IMG/VR virus record: IMGVR_UViG_3300030101_001006
Coordinates: 6,282 to 28,090 of that record
Length of the DNA stretch: 21,809 bases
From: a virus
Strand: one strand, 5' to 3'
Shown here: positions 1 to 6,911 of the stretch, one piece after another
Numbering within the stretch: position 1 is the stretch's first letter
How the letters are laid out: every line of letters begins with the position of its first letter
Translations under genes and position numbers: made by a program
The notes under the pieces: model-generated
Told to the model about the DNA's origin: nothing
The model's database searches: none
What the model saw: only the letters and a program-made list of their open reading frames with translations

Positions 1-1364
1 CTATGGGCGATACACCTATCAGCCTGACCAGCCCCGACGACAGGTCAATGCTCCTGTACTCACGCAAGGTGAAGAACAAGACAACATGGTCGAACCTGTT
101 TAACTTAGGCATGGAGCGGCGCGGTGCCACGATGAAACCCAAACAGCGCACCCGCATGTCAGGCAAGGACTTTCGTATTGCAGTACGTAACAACACCGAT
201 GTCGTATACAGAACAGTTGGTGAGCAGTGTCGCACCTGTGTCGGATTTGGAAAAGTTCGTCCCGTTCGAAAAGATGGCACCCCCAGCAAGGCTCTGCGTA
301 TCTGCAAGACATGCGGGGGCAAGGGTGTCCTCTATCGCCCAACAAACGAAGTTGCAGGATTTAAGATGGTGCCGCGCAACGTGCGTGACGTGGCGGCAGC
401 AGGATTTAAGACTGACAAGGACACACTGGCAGAACGTGAATTAGAACTGTCGGGCACGGCTCGTGAGTTTGCGTCCGCATACGTGCGTTACAATGCCTTG
501 CGTATGTACTTGGGAACTTTTGTGGAAGGAATGAAAAACAATGTCGATGATTACGGAATCATACATCCGGAATTTATGCAGTGTGTTACGGCGACGGGTC
601 GCCTTTCGTCTCGTAACCCGAACTTTCAAAATATGCCACGTGGTAATACCTTCGAAATACGCAAGGTTGTCGAGAGCCGCTTTGAGAACGGCAAGATCAT
701 TGAGGGCGACTACTCGCAACTCGAATTCAGGGTGGCAGGATTTCTAGCACAAGATGAGCAAGCGTATGTGGACGTGAAAGAGGGCACAGATGTCCACAGT
801 TATACTGCCGGTGTGATAGGTTGCTCACGCCAAGAAGCAAAGGCTCACACGTTCAAGCCACTCTACGGTGGGACCACTGGCACAGAAGCCCAGCAACGCT
901 ACTACAGAGCCTTCAAGGAGAAGTATGGGGGAGTGTCCACATGGCACGAAGACCTGCAGCGAGAGGCCGTTGAGAAGCGAGTGGTGACCCTTCCATCAGG
1001 CAGACAGTATGCTTTTCCCGATGCGCGGTGGACAAAGTACGGCACGGCAACACACCGGACAAACATATGCAACTATCCGGTGCAGGGATTTGCAACTGCA
1101 GACCTGCTGCCTGCTGCGCTTGTGCGTCTTGACAAGCTATTTATGGCAAGCAAACTGCAGTCAGTGATATGCAATACAGTCCACGACTCTATTGTTATTG
1201 ACTGTCACCCAGATGAAAAGATCATTTGCGTCAAGCTGATGCGTGAGGCCATGCTGGCATTGCCTGAAGAGACACTACGACGATACAGAGTAAAGTATGA
1301 CATGCCTGTCGAAATAGAGATAAAAATGGGCGATAACTGGCTTGACTTGCACGTCGTAGAGTAG
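1..1364 (+). CDS. DNA polymerase, family A (Pol I-like), 5'-truncated by window edge, with DnaJ-like zinc element
   Basis: Replicative DNA polymerase of the phage. The reading frame is open to the left edge and an ATG at 3 is probably internal, because the residues after it already match the region that precedes the thumb in Pol I (ISLTSPDD, then LLYSRK). The 3'-5' exonuclease domain would lie upstream. Counting from that Met: the TGRLSSRNPNFQNMPR block is near residues 198-213; motif A is DYSQLEFR (D236); motif B is R276-x3-K280-x3-F284-x3-YG; motif C is VHDS (H394, D395), with Ser where Pol I and T7 have Glu. F284 aligns with Pol I Phe762. An extra segment of about 100 residues before the thumb carries CxxC (C76, C79) and CxxC (C101, C104) followed by GGKG, like half of a DnaJ cysteine-rich domain. 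HMO-2011 is reported to have a DnaJ-like piece in its polymerase. The next gene starts 46 nt downstream. Confidence 0.95.
   Translation, partial: MGDTPISLTSPDDRSMLLYSRKVKNKTTWSNLFNLGMERRGATMKPKQRTRMSGKDFRIAVRNNTDVVYRTVGEQCRTCVGFGKVRPVRKDGTPSKALRICKTCGGKGVLYRPTNEVAGFKMVPRNVRDVAAAGFKTDKDTLAERELELSGTAREFASAYVRYNALRMYLGTFVEGMKNNVDDYGIIHPEFMQCVTATGRLSSRNPNFQNMPRGNTFEIRKVVESRFENGKIIEGDYSQLEFRVAGFLAQDEQAYVDVKEGTDVHSYTAGVIGCSRQEAKAHTFKPLYGGTTGTEAQQRYYRAFKEKYGGVSTWHEDLQREAVEKRVVTLPSGRQYAFPDARWTKYGTATHRTNICNYPVQGFATADLLPAALVRLDKLFMASKLQSVICNTVHDSIVIDCHPDEKIICVKLMREAMLALPEETLRRYRVKYDMPVEIEIKMGDNWLDLHVVE
228..320 (+). other. DnaJ-like CxxC...CxxCGGKG zinc-binding element within the DNA polymerase
   Basis: The polymerase codes here for CRTC, about 21 residues, then CKTCGGKG (cysteines 76, 79, 101, 104 counted from the Met at position 3). 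Four cysteines in two CxxC knuckles, the second followed by Gly-Gly-Lys-Gly, is the pattern of one zinc site of the DnaJ cysteine-rich domain. The surrounding insert is rich in Lys and Arg. It falls between the segment matching helix F and the segment matching helix G of the Klenow fragment. That is close to the thumb but not where the thioredoxin-binding loop of T7 polymerase is inserted. A role in DNA binding or processivity is inference. Confidence 0.75.
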
Positions 1365-1410
1365 TAATATCTATCTACCAACCCTTAAACGTAAAGGAGA
1401 TCGAGAGATC

Positions 1411-2283
1411 ATGTTAGGGACAGAACTAATGGAAATGGACAATGATCTTGACAACATCGTAGCGGCTATGTCGAGCGATAATGTTGAGGAGATGATGAAA
1501 CTCACTGGACAGGGTGGCGGTGCCACTGAGAAGGTTGGGCTTCCGCGTCTCAATATTAACTATGATCAGGAAACTGAGGACGGCCAGAACCTTGTGCGAG
1601 GTGACTGGAAGATGTTCTTCAATGGTCAGTATATCTTTGCCAAAGAGGTAAAACTTCGAGCGTTGCTTCGTACCTACGAGTATTCTATGTGGGACTCTGA
1701 GGCTAACGAGGGCAAGGGGGGCTTCTCCTGTAAGTCAGTACAGAAGACCTCGTTTGGTGGTGAGTTTCCTGATACTCAGGGGGGCAACAAGTGTGGACGC
1801 CTATCCCGTGATGAAGAGGATGCACTCGACAAGGATGATGTGCGATACCTGACTTCTCGTGCCGTCGTATGTAATCAGGTCATTTACGGACGCATCAGCG
1901 GGTCGTTTATGACGCCTGATGGTACTGCTGTCGAAGTGGTGGATGAGCCGGTGATTGCTTACTTCAAGCGTTCAGGGTTCAAGCCTATCGCAGACTTCAT
2001 TCAGGGCTTGACCAAGCAAAGCAAGCTGATGGCGCAGACGAATATCCTGCTGCGTACAAATCGACAGAAGAAGGGCAGCGTCACCTATTGGACACCGATG
2101 CCCACGTTCGATAGCACTGTAGCTATTTCGGACGACGATAAGGAACTGTTGGGGACTTTTGCAGAGACTGTTAAGGGACACAACGAAAACGTAATGAATG
2201 GACACAGGGAAGCATCTAAGCTGATGTCAGACGATAGCGATATCGATCTGGCTGCGGATTTCAAAGATGCTGACGCTGCTTAA
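1411..2283 (+). CDS. probable single-stranded DNA-binding protein
   Basis: A 290-residue acidic protein with no catalytic motif that I recognise. The body, roughly residues 43-235, has alternating short strands and aromatic residues (for example GDWKMFFNGQYIFAKEV). It ends in an acidic tail (DDSDIDLAADFKDADAA). An acidic C-terminal tail that contacts partner proteins is a hallmark of phage SSBs such as T7 gp2.5, and the place between DNA polymerase and exonuclease suits an SSB. I cannot show an OB fold from sequence alone, so the call rests on context and tail. An AAAGGAG box precedes the ATG at 1411 by 11 nt; a second in-frame ATG at 1429 would trim six residues. The 3' end overlaps the exonuclease gene by 17 nt. 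Confidence 0.5.
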   Translation: MLGTELMEMDNDLDNIVAAMSSDNVEEMMKLTGQGGGATEKVGLPRLNINYDQETEDGQNLVRGDWKMFFNGQYIFAKEVKLRALLRTYEYSMWDSEANEGKGGFSCKSVQKTSFGGEFPDTQGGNKCGRLSRDEEDALDKDDVRYLTSRAVVCNQVIYGRISGSFMTPDGTAVEVVDEPVIAYFKRSGFKPIADFIQGLTKQSKLMAQTNILLRTNRQKKGSVTYWTPMPTFDSTVAISDDDKELLGTFAETVKGHNENVMNGHREASKLMSDDSDIDLAADFKDADAA

Positions 2284-3160
2284 CATTCAAGACTACATGT
2301 CTAAGGCTTTGCGGGGGGAGACTTGCGCTTCCCCCGCAGGTCTTTCTGCATTTGTAGAAGAGACGAGACACTCAGTAAACAGGCAACTCACTGAGAAGCG
2401 TGGCGAATATCGCATACGTATGTCTGGCTTGGGTCGCCCCCTATGTCAGCAGGTCCTAGAGAAGAAGGGCATCAAAGAGTCGATGCAGTACAATACGCTG
2501 TTTCGCTTCTTGTTTGGTGACATCACAGAGGCCATCCTCATGCTTGTGATGCGAGAGGCTGGTGTAGACGTGGTTGATGCCCAGAGGCAGGTTGAACTGA
2601 AGCTGGGTGAACATACCATCAAGGGCACTCTCGACGTTATCATACGAGACGAGACGGGCACAGAGAAGGTCTGGGATATTAAGTCGGCAAGCGACTGGGC
2701 GTTTAAGAACAAGTTTACTGGGTTTGGTGGATACGACTCCTTGAAAAACGATGACCCATTCGGGTACGTGATGCAAGGCTACCTGTACTCCGCAGCCACC
2801 GGTATGCCTTTTGGCGGGTGGATTGTTGTAAACAAGTCTAGCGGTGAAGTTGCTATGGTGGAAGCACCGGAGTGGCAGGATGAAGACCGCGCCAGATATT
2901 TGGCAGACGCTGTAGAGCGTGTCAAATTTTTGACTAACCCAGATGTTAAAGAATTCAAGCCGTACCCCGATGAGTTTGAAACGTATCGGCGTAAGGGTGA
3001 GACGTTGCGTACTGGCAACAAGGTCTTGGCAAAGGAGTGCAATCTTTGTGGGTTTCGGCAACACTGCTGGCCGAAAGCAGAACTGCACCCTCGTGTAACG
3101 TCACAGGCAAAATCACCACCGCAAGTGTGGTATACAAAGCTAAAGACAAAGGAACTGTAA
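2267..3160 (+). CDS. PD-(D/E)XK exonuclease, Cas4/RecB-like, with iron-sulfur cysteine set
   Basis: A 297-residue nuclease expected to degrade host DNA or process phage DNA ends. The RecB/Cas4 nuclease motifs appear in order: E88 in GDITEAI; GTLDVII with D123; WDIKS with D137 and K139 (the D-x-K of the family); and MQGYLYS at 169-175 (the Q-x-x-x-Y motif). Cys60, before the nuclease core, together with C258, C261 and C267 (C-x2-C-x5-C) near the end matches the 4Fe-4S 'iron staple' layout of AddB and Cas4. The start is uncertain: ATG 2267 overlaps the SSB-like gene by 17 nt, and an in-frame ATG at 2297 would remove ten residues; neither has a strong Shine-Dalgarno. There is no integrase or CRISPR near it, so a Cas4 role in spacer capture is not implied. 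Confidence 0.85.
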   Translation: MLTLLNIQDYMSKALRGETCASPAGLSAFVEETRHSVNRQLTEKRGEYRIRMSGLGRPLCQQVLEKKGIKESMQYNTLFRFLFGDITEAILMLVMREAGVDVVDAQRQVELKLGEHTIKGTLDVIIRDETGTEKVWDIKSASDWAFKNKFTGFGGYDSLKNDDPFGYVMQGYLYSAATGMPFGGWIVVNKSSGEVAMVEAPEWQDEDRARYLADAVERVKFLTNPDVKEFKPYPDEFETYRRKGETLRTGNKVLAKECNLCGFRQHCWPKAELHPRVTSQAKSPPQVWYTKLKTKEL

Positions 3161-3161
3161 C

Positions 3162-3542
3162 ATGCCGTACCTCTTCGTAAGGGACTACGAGACAGAACTG
3201 ATGGAAATGAACAAAGACCTTCATCACGTCTACGTAGAGTCACATGGCGGTAGTGGTGGTGAACGGAAGATCGTTCGTTTGCGCTTGAACGAGCGAGGCT
3301 TGTCTCTTACACTGCGAGATAACTACAGCGAACTGGGTACACTTACATCCAACACTGAAAAGCGTGACATCACTACCCTCGAATCTGAATTGCAAAAGAT
3401 AGGAAGAGCATCTCACTCAGGAGTTATCGTATGCGTCCCACTGAGCCGTTTGACAAACGAACTCTCCATAATAGAAAAACTTTCCCCAAAAGTGGCAGGG
3501 TACGTGGTGCAAAGAATCGGATCGATAGGAATGCAACTATGA
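3162..3542 (+). CDS. hypothetical protein, 126 residues
   Basis: Starts one base after the exonuclease stop, with an AAAGGA box eight bases before the ATG, so it is well placed as a real gene. The first half looks like short strands with charged residues (HHVYVESHGGSGG, then KIVRLRLNERGLSLTLRD); the second half is more helical. I recognise no family. Its last 112 nt overlap in another frame with the longest possible form of endonuclease I. Its stop TGA at 3540-3542 overlaps the alternative endonuclease ATG at 3539 as ATGA, which suggests translational coupling of the two genes. Confidence 0.65.
   Translation: MPYLFVRDYETELMEMNKDLHHVYVESHGGSGGERKIVRLRLNERGLSLTLRDNYSELGTLTSNTEKRDITTLESELQKIGRASHSGVIVCVPLSRLTNELSIIEKLSPKVAGYVVQRIGSIGMQL
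3419..3433 (+). promoter_or_regulatory. strong ribosome binding site and alternative start for a longer endonuclease I
   Basis: AGGAG at 3419-3423 lies seven bases before ATG 3431, which opens the endonuclease I frame 36 codons upstream of the family-like start at 3539. The site is inside the previous gene. Using it would give a 165-residue protein with a basic leader (ten Arg/Lys before Met37) and a 112-nt two-frame overlap. Confidence 0.5.
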
Positions 3543-3928
3543 AGCGCGGCAATCGTAAGGCGGGCTTTCGATCCAACTTCGAGTTAGACATAGCGAAAAA
3601 ACTCAGCGGCAAAAAAATTCCGTACGAATACGAGAAGATGAAGCTTACGTACGTGCCCAAGCCGCGCACGTATACGCCAGACTTCCATCTCACAAAGCAC
3701 GACATAATTGTAGAGGCAAAAGGATACTTCGACAAGGGTGACAGGATAAAGATGCAGTTGATCAAAGAACAGCACCCTGACTTGGACATTCGCATCGTGT
3801 TCCTCAATGCGCGTAATAAAATTTACAAAGGCAGTAAGACTACGTATGGTGCGTGGGCTGAAAAGAATGGATTCAAGTGGGCAGAAGGTTCTATACCAGA
3901 GGAGTGGCTAAAAAATGACGACGATTGA
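3539..3928 (+). CDS. endonuclease I, T7 gp3-type Holliday-junction resolvase
   Basis: Resolves branched DNA and, in T7, breaks host DNA to feed phage synthesis. From the ATG at 3539 it has 129 residues, with the T7 endonuclease I signature: E15 in RSNFELD, YTPDF with D48, and VEAKG with E59 and K61, matching T7 E20, D55, E65 and K67. The stretch EQHPDLDIRIVF is also almost as in T7. I chose this start because its length fits the family and its ATG overlaps the previous stop as ATGA, with AGGA eight bases upstream. An upstream in-frame ATG at 3431 has a better Shine-Dalgarno (AGGAG at 3419-3423, gap 7) and would add 36 mostly basic residues. Both forms may be made. The 3' end overlaps the next gene by 14 nt. 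Confidence 0.9.
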   Translation: MKRGNRKAGFRSNFELDIAKKLSGKKIPYEYEKMKLTYVPKPRTYTPDFHLTKHDIIVEAKGYFDKGDRIKMQLIKEQHPDLDIRIVFLNARNKIYKGSKTTYGAWAEKNGFKWAEGSIPEEWLKNDDD

Positions 3929-4250
3929 TGAGAGCGAATATGAAAAAGCAACTCTGATGCCGAACAGGTGGTATATTATACTGCGTAAGGTTGACGAGGA
4001 AAGCTTCCACGTGTCTGCGTACGATACCACAACCGAAGAGGATGAAGAATACTACGAGGCTGGCACAGTCGTAACAAATGGTATCATGGAACTCTTGGAC
4101 TCTGATTTTGATAGGGTCATGGAAGCGGGCTTGGCGCGTTTGGCGTTCCTAAATGTCAAGCAGAAGATGGAAGATGATGTGGACGCACCCGTTGTCGAGC
4201 ATGAGGATGGTACAAACATAGTCAAGATAGATTTTGGTAAGACGCAATGA
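3915..4250 (+). CDS. hypothetical acidic protein, 111 residues
   Basis: A small acidic protein that starts inside the end of endonuclease I (14-nt overlap), with GGAG about ten bases ahead of the ATG, and stops at a TGA overlapping the mazG ATG. It opens with a segment that could form strands (NRWYIILRKV, then SFHVSAYDTT), passes an acidic run (TEEDEEYYEAG), then a likely helix (DFDRVMEAGLARLAFLNVKQKM). No family recognised. Tight packing between nuclease and nucleotide-pool genes suggests an accessory role in DNA metabolism, but nothing in the sequence proves it. Confidence 0.75.
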   Translation: MTTIDESEYEKATLMPNRWYIILRKVDEESFHVSAYDTTTEEDEEYYEAGTVVTNGIMELLDSDFDRVMEAGLARLAFLNVKQKMEDDVDAPVVEHEDGTNIVKIDFGKTQ

Positions 4251-4582
4251 TCAAAGAGAACTGGAACTTAAATAGCTATCAGATGCAGGCTCGTAAGTTT
4301 GCCATATATCCTGAACGCATGAAGATAACATATCCCGCTCTTGGTCTCGCTGGAGAAGCAGGCGAGGTAGCAGACAAGGTTAAAAAGATTTTTCGTGACA
4401 ACCGTGATGATCCCCGGTTCAAGGGCGAGATAGCAAAAGAGATAGGTGATGTCCTATGGTATTGCGCCGCCCTAGCAGACGACTTGGGCTTTAGCCTGCA
4501 ACAGATTGCAGAGATGAACATATACAAATTGAAATGCCGCATGAATGAAGGTACGATTACAGGCAGCGGAGACAACCGATGA
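4247..4582 (+). CDS. mazG: MazG-like nucleoside triphosphate pyrophosphohydrolase
   Basis: Hydrolyses (d)NTPs, or in some phages (p)ppGpp-related signals, to monophosphate and pyrophosphate; common in marine phages. The single MazG domain covers most of the 111 residues: GLAGEAGEVADKVKK with E37 and E40, then EIAKEIGDVLWY with E65 and D68, the two metal-binding E-x2-E and E-x2-D helices of the fold. The N-terminal NSYQMQARKFAIYP is typical of short phage MazGs. The ATG overlaps the previous stop by four bases and its own stop overlaps the DUF3310 start the same way, so the three genes are likely translated together. It lies two genes before the ribonucleotide reductase, as expected of a nucleotide-pool enzyme. 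Confidence 0.92.
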   Translation: MIKENWNLNSYQMQARKFAIYPERMKITYPALGLAGEAGEVADKVKKIFRDNRDDPRFKGEIAKEIGDVLWYCAALADDLGFSLQQIAEMNIYKLKCRMNEGTITGSGDNR

Positions 4583-4860
4583 GACACGATCAGTACATGA
4601 AGATACGCAACGAGGATTACTTGGGGGAGAGAAGCAAGGATGCCGATAACGTCAATCATCCGCCACACTACAATCAGGCAGGTATCGAATGCCTCGACGC
4701 AATCGCAGCGGCGACAGGCGACGGATTCGAGCATTACTTACAGGGAAACATCCTCAAGTACCTCTGGCGGTACAGATACAAAAACGGACTCGAAGACCTC
4801 AAAAAAGCCCAGTTCTACTTAAATAAATTGATCACAACAAAGGAAGATAGTCATGAATAA
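4579..4860 (+). CDS. DUF3310 family protein
   Basis: A 93-residue protein with the DUF3310 signature: NHPPHY at residues 26-31, then IECLDAI, a central segment, KYLWRYRYKNGLEDLKKA, and a closing helix. This family is widespread in phages and often annotated loosely as nucleotide-kinase-like; its biochemistry is not established to my knowledge. GGAG seven bases before the ATG and a four-base overlap with mazG support the start. The 3' end overlaps the ribonucleotide reductase start by eight bases. Neighbours on both sides act on nucleotides, which suggests but does not show the same for this protein. Confidence 0.88.
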   Translation: MRHDQYMKIRNEDYLGERSKDADNVNHPPHYNQAGIECLDAIAAATGDGFEHYLQGNILKYLWRYRYKNGLEDLKKAQFYLNKLITTKEDSHE

Positions 4861-6781
4861 TATGTTGCCCACACCCTACCAACAATTCATCCACAAGTCC
4901 CGCTACGCTCGTTGGCTCGACAGCGAACAACGTCGAGAGAACTGGGACGAGACCGTGTACCGATACACAAACTTCATGCGTAATCATGTCAAACGCAAAC
5001 ATGATTTTGACATCTCCGATACTGATCTGTTCGACATTGAGCAAGCTATTATCGGTCAAGAGATCATGCCTTCTATGCGGGGTATGATGACTGCGGGTCC
5101 AGCCCTAGAGCGAGACAATATTTGTGGCTACAACTGTAGCTACATTCCGGTGGACAGCCCCCGTTCGTTTGATGAGTGTATGTATATCCTGATGTGCGGC
5201 ACAGGTGTAGGTTTTTCTGTAGAGCGTGAGAACGTGGACAAGCTGCCCGTGATCAGTGATGCTATGCACGAGACGGACACAGTGATCCGTGTGGGTGACT
5301 CGAAGCCGGGATGGGCAAAATCTCTGCGTGAGTTAATTGCGCTGCTGTACGCTGGACAGATTCCGCAGTGGGATTTGTCCGCTGTGCGCCCATCGGGTGC
5401 CCGACTCAAGACGATGGGCGGAAGGGCATCTGGCCCCGGCCCTCTGGATGACCTGTTTCAGTTCACTGTTGCCCTGTTCAAGAAGGCACAGGGTCGTCGC
5501 CTTTTTCCGATTGAGTGCCACGATCTGATGTGCAAGGTCGGCGAGATTGTCGTAGTTGGTGGCGTACGTCGCTCCGCCCTGATATCGCTATCGAACTTGA
5601 ACGACGATCAGATGGCACATGCCAAGTCTGGTGCGTGGTGGGAGAATGAGGGCCAACGTGCGCTGGCTAACAATTCTGTTGCCTATAAGGGCAAGCCAGA
5701 GATGGGGACATTCATGCGTGAGTGGCTGGCCTTGTACAACTCCAAGTCAGGAGAGCGTGGCATCTTCAACCGTGAGGCTGCAGATGTACAGGTTGCTCGT
5801 AATGAGCGGCGTGAGACAGGGCATATGTGGGGCACAAATCCCTGCTCTGAGATCATCCTGCGTCCCTACCAGTTTTGCAATCTGTCAGAGGTGGTCGTAC
5901 GTGAAAACGATACGCTGGAGTCCTTGAAGCGCAAGGTGCGCCTCGCAACTATCTTGGGCACTCTGCAGTCAACCCTAACCGATTTTAAGTATCTGAGGAA
6001 AGTATGGCGGGACAACACAGAAGAAGAACGCCTCTTGGGCGTTTCCTTGACTGGTATCATGGATCACTGGATTTTATCCAAGACCGTAGATTCCCCTCTC
6101 TGGCTAGAAGAGATGAAGCAAGTCGCCGTCGATACCAATCTGAAGTTTGCCCAGATGCTTGGAATCCCTCAGTCCGCCGCTATCACTTGTGTAAAACCAT
6201 CGGGCACTGTGTCACAACTCGTAGACGCCGCTAGTGGCATCCACGCTCGTCACAATGACTATTATATTCGCACAGTGCGCGGAGATAACAAAGACCCGCT
6301 GACGCAGTTCCTCAAGGAACAGGGCGTATATAGCGAGGCGTGTGTGATGAAGCCAGACTCTACGACTGTCTTCTCTTTTGCTATGCAGTCACCAAAGGGG
6401 GCTGTGACCCGTGATGATATGACTGCAATCCAGCAGCTTGAACTGTGGAAAACATATGCCCTGCACTGGTGTGAACACAAGCCGTCCGTCACAATTACAG
6501 TGAAAGAACACGAATGGATGGACGTGGGTGCGTGGGTGTATGAAAACTTTGATGTGGCGTCAGGCGTATCCTTCCTGCCTCATAGTGATCATACGTATCA
6601 GCAGGCTCCGTACCAAGACATCGAAGCTGATGATTACTTGGAGTGGCAGCAAGAACGTGGCAGTCTGATGATTGACTGGGCTGCACTGTCTACGTACGAG
6701 AGAGAAGATAACACATCAGGGTCACGCGAACTGGCGTGTACTGCAGGCGTGTGTGAGGTTGTTGATCTCAATGCCGCCTAA
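4853..6781 (+). CDS. nrdJ: class II (adenosylcobalamin-dependent) ribonucleotide reductase, monomeric type
   Basis: Reduces ribonucleotides to deoxyribonucleotides using adenosylcobalamin, so it works aerobically or not and needs no NrdB subunit. It is 642 residues. Key residues match Lactobacillus leichmannii RTPR: C95 in NCSYIPV and C342 in FCNLSEV as the reducible pair; C331 and E333 in NPCSE as thiyl cysteine and general acid, with C331 to C342 spaced exactly as in RTPR (408/419); and C629/C634 in the C-terminal CTAGVC as the relay pair. VRPSGARLKTMGG and KPSGTVSQLVDAASGIHARH form substrate and phosphate loops. It is about 100 residues shorter than RTPR and no ATP-cone is seen. AGGA lies eight bases before ATG 4853; a second ATG at 4862 is possible. 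The phage would need host B12. Confidence 0.96.
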   Translation: MNNMLPTPYQQFIHKSRYARWLDSEQRRENWDETVYRYTNFMRNHVKRKHDFDISDTDLFDIEQAIIGQEIMPSMRGMMTAGPALERDNICGYNCSYIPVDSPRSFDECMYILMCGTGVGFSVERENVDKLPVISDAMHETDTVIRVGDSKPGWAKSLRELIALLYAGQIPQWDLSAVRPSGARLKTMGGRASGPGPLDDLFQFTVALFKKAQGRRLFPIECHDLMCKVGEIVVVGGVRRSALISLSNLNDDQMAHAKSGAWWENEGQRALANNSVAYKGKPEMGTFMREWLALYNSKSGERGIFNREAADVQVARNERRETGHMWGTNPCSEIILRPYQFCNLSEVVVRENDTLESLKRKVRLATILGTLQSTLTDFKYLRKVWRDNTEEERLLGVSLTGIMDHWILSKTVDSPLWLEEMKQVAVDTNLKFAQMLGIPQSAAITCVKPSGTVSQLVDAASGIHARHNDYYIRTVRGDNKDPLTQFLKEQGVYSEACVMKPDSTTVFSFAMQSPKGAVTRDDMTAIQQLELWKTYALHWCEHKPSVTITVKEHEWMDVGAWVYENFDVASGVSFLPHSDHTYQQAPYQDIEADDYLEWQQERGSLMIDWAALSTYEREDNTSGSRELACTAGVCEVVDLNAA

Positions 6782-6911
6782 GAAGGAAAAGAAAAAGCCA
6801 CCCCTCGTGTGGAAGCAGGGTGACGGATGGATTCAATACGATCCCCATCCTCATCATCCCTGCTATGAGGAGTGGATGTTGAAACGAGAAAAGCATGAGC
6901 AAGAGAAATAG
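6771..6911 (+). CDS. hypothetical small protein, 46 residues
   Basis: Starts inside the end of the ribonucleotide reductase gene (11-nt overlap) with a GAGG about 12 bases upstream, and ends inside the next gene (17-nt overlap). The N-terminus is Lys- and Pro-rich (MPPKKEKKKPPLVW), then GDGWIQYDPHPHHPCYEEWM with three His and one Cys, then a charged tail. The His/Cys cluster could bind a metal, but no family is recognised. The frame is open further upstream inside nrdJ, but only this ATG fits the tight gene spacing. Confidence 0.55.
   Translation: MPPKKEKKKPPLVWKQGDGWIQYDPHPHHPCYEEWMLKREKHEQEK

Noticed and set aside
210-350. The polymerase insert as a T7-type thioredoxin-binding domain
   Set aside because: It lies before the segment matching helix G rather than between helices H and H1, and carries zinc knuckles that the T7 loop does not have.
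2456-3088. Long open frame on the - strand opposite the exonuclease gene
   Set aside because: The + strand frame has clear nuclease motifs, and the opposite frame gives a Cys/Pro-scattered product with no motif and no ribosome site consistent with the operon.
6672-6770. Upstream extension of the 46-residue gene into nrdJ
   Set aside because: A 110-nt overlap with a strongly conserved reductase C-terminus is unlikely; the ATG at 6771 fits the short overlaps seen elsewhere.
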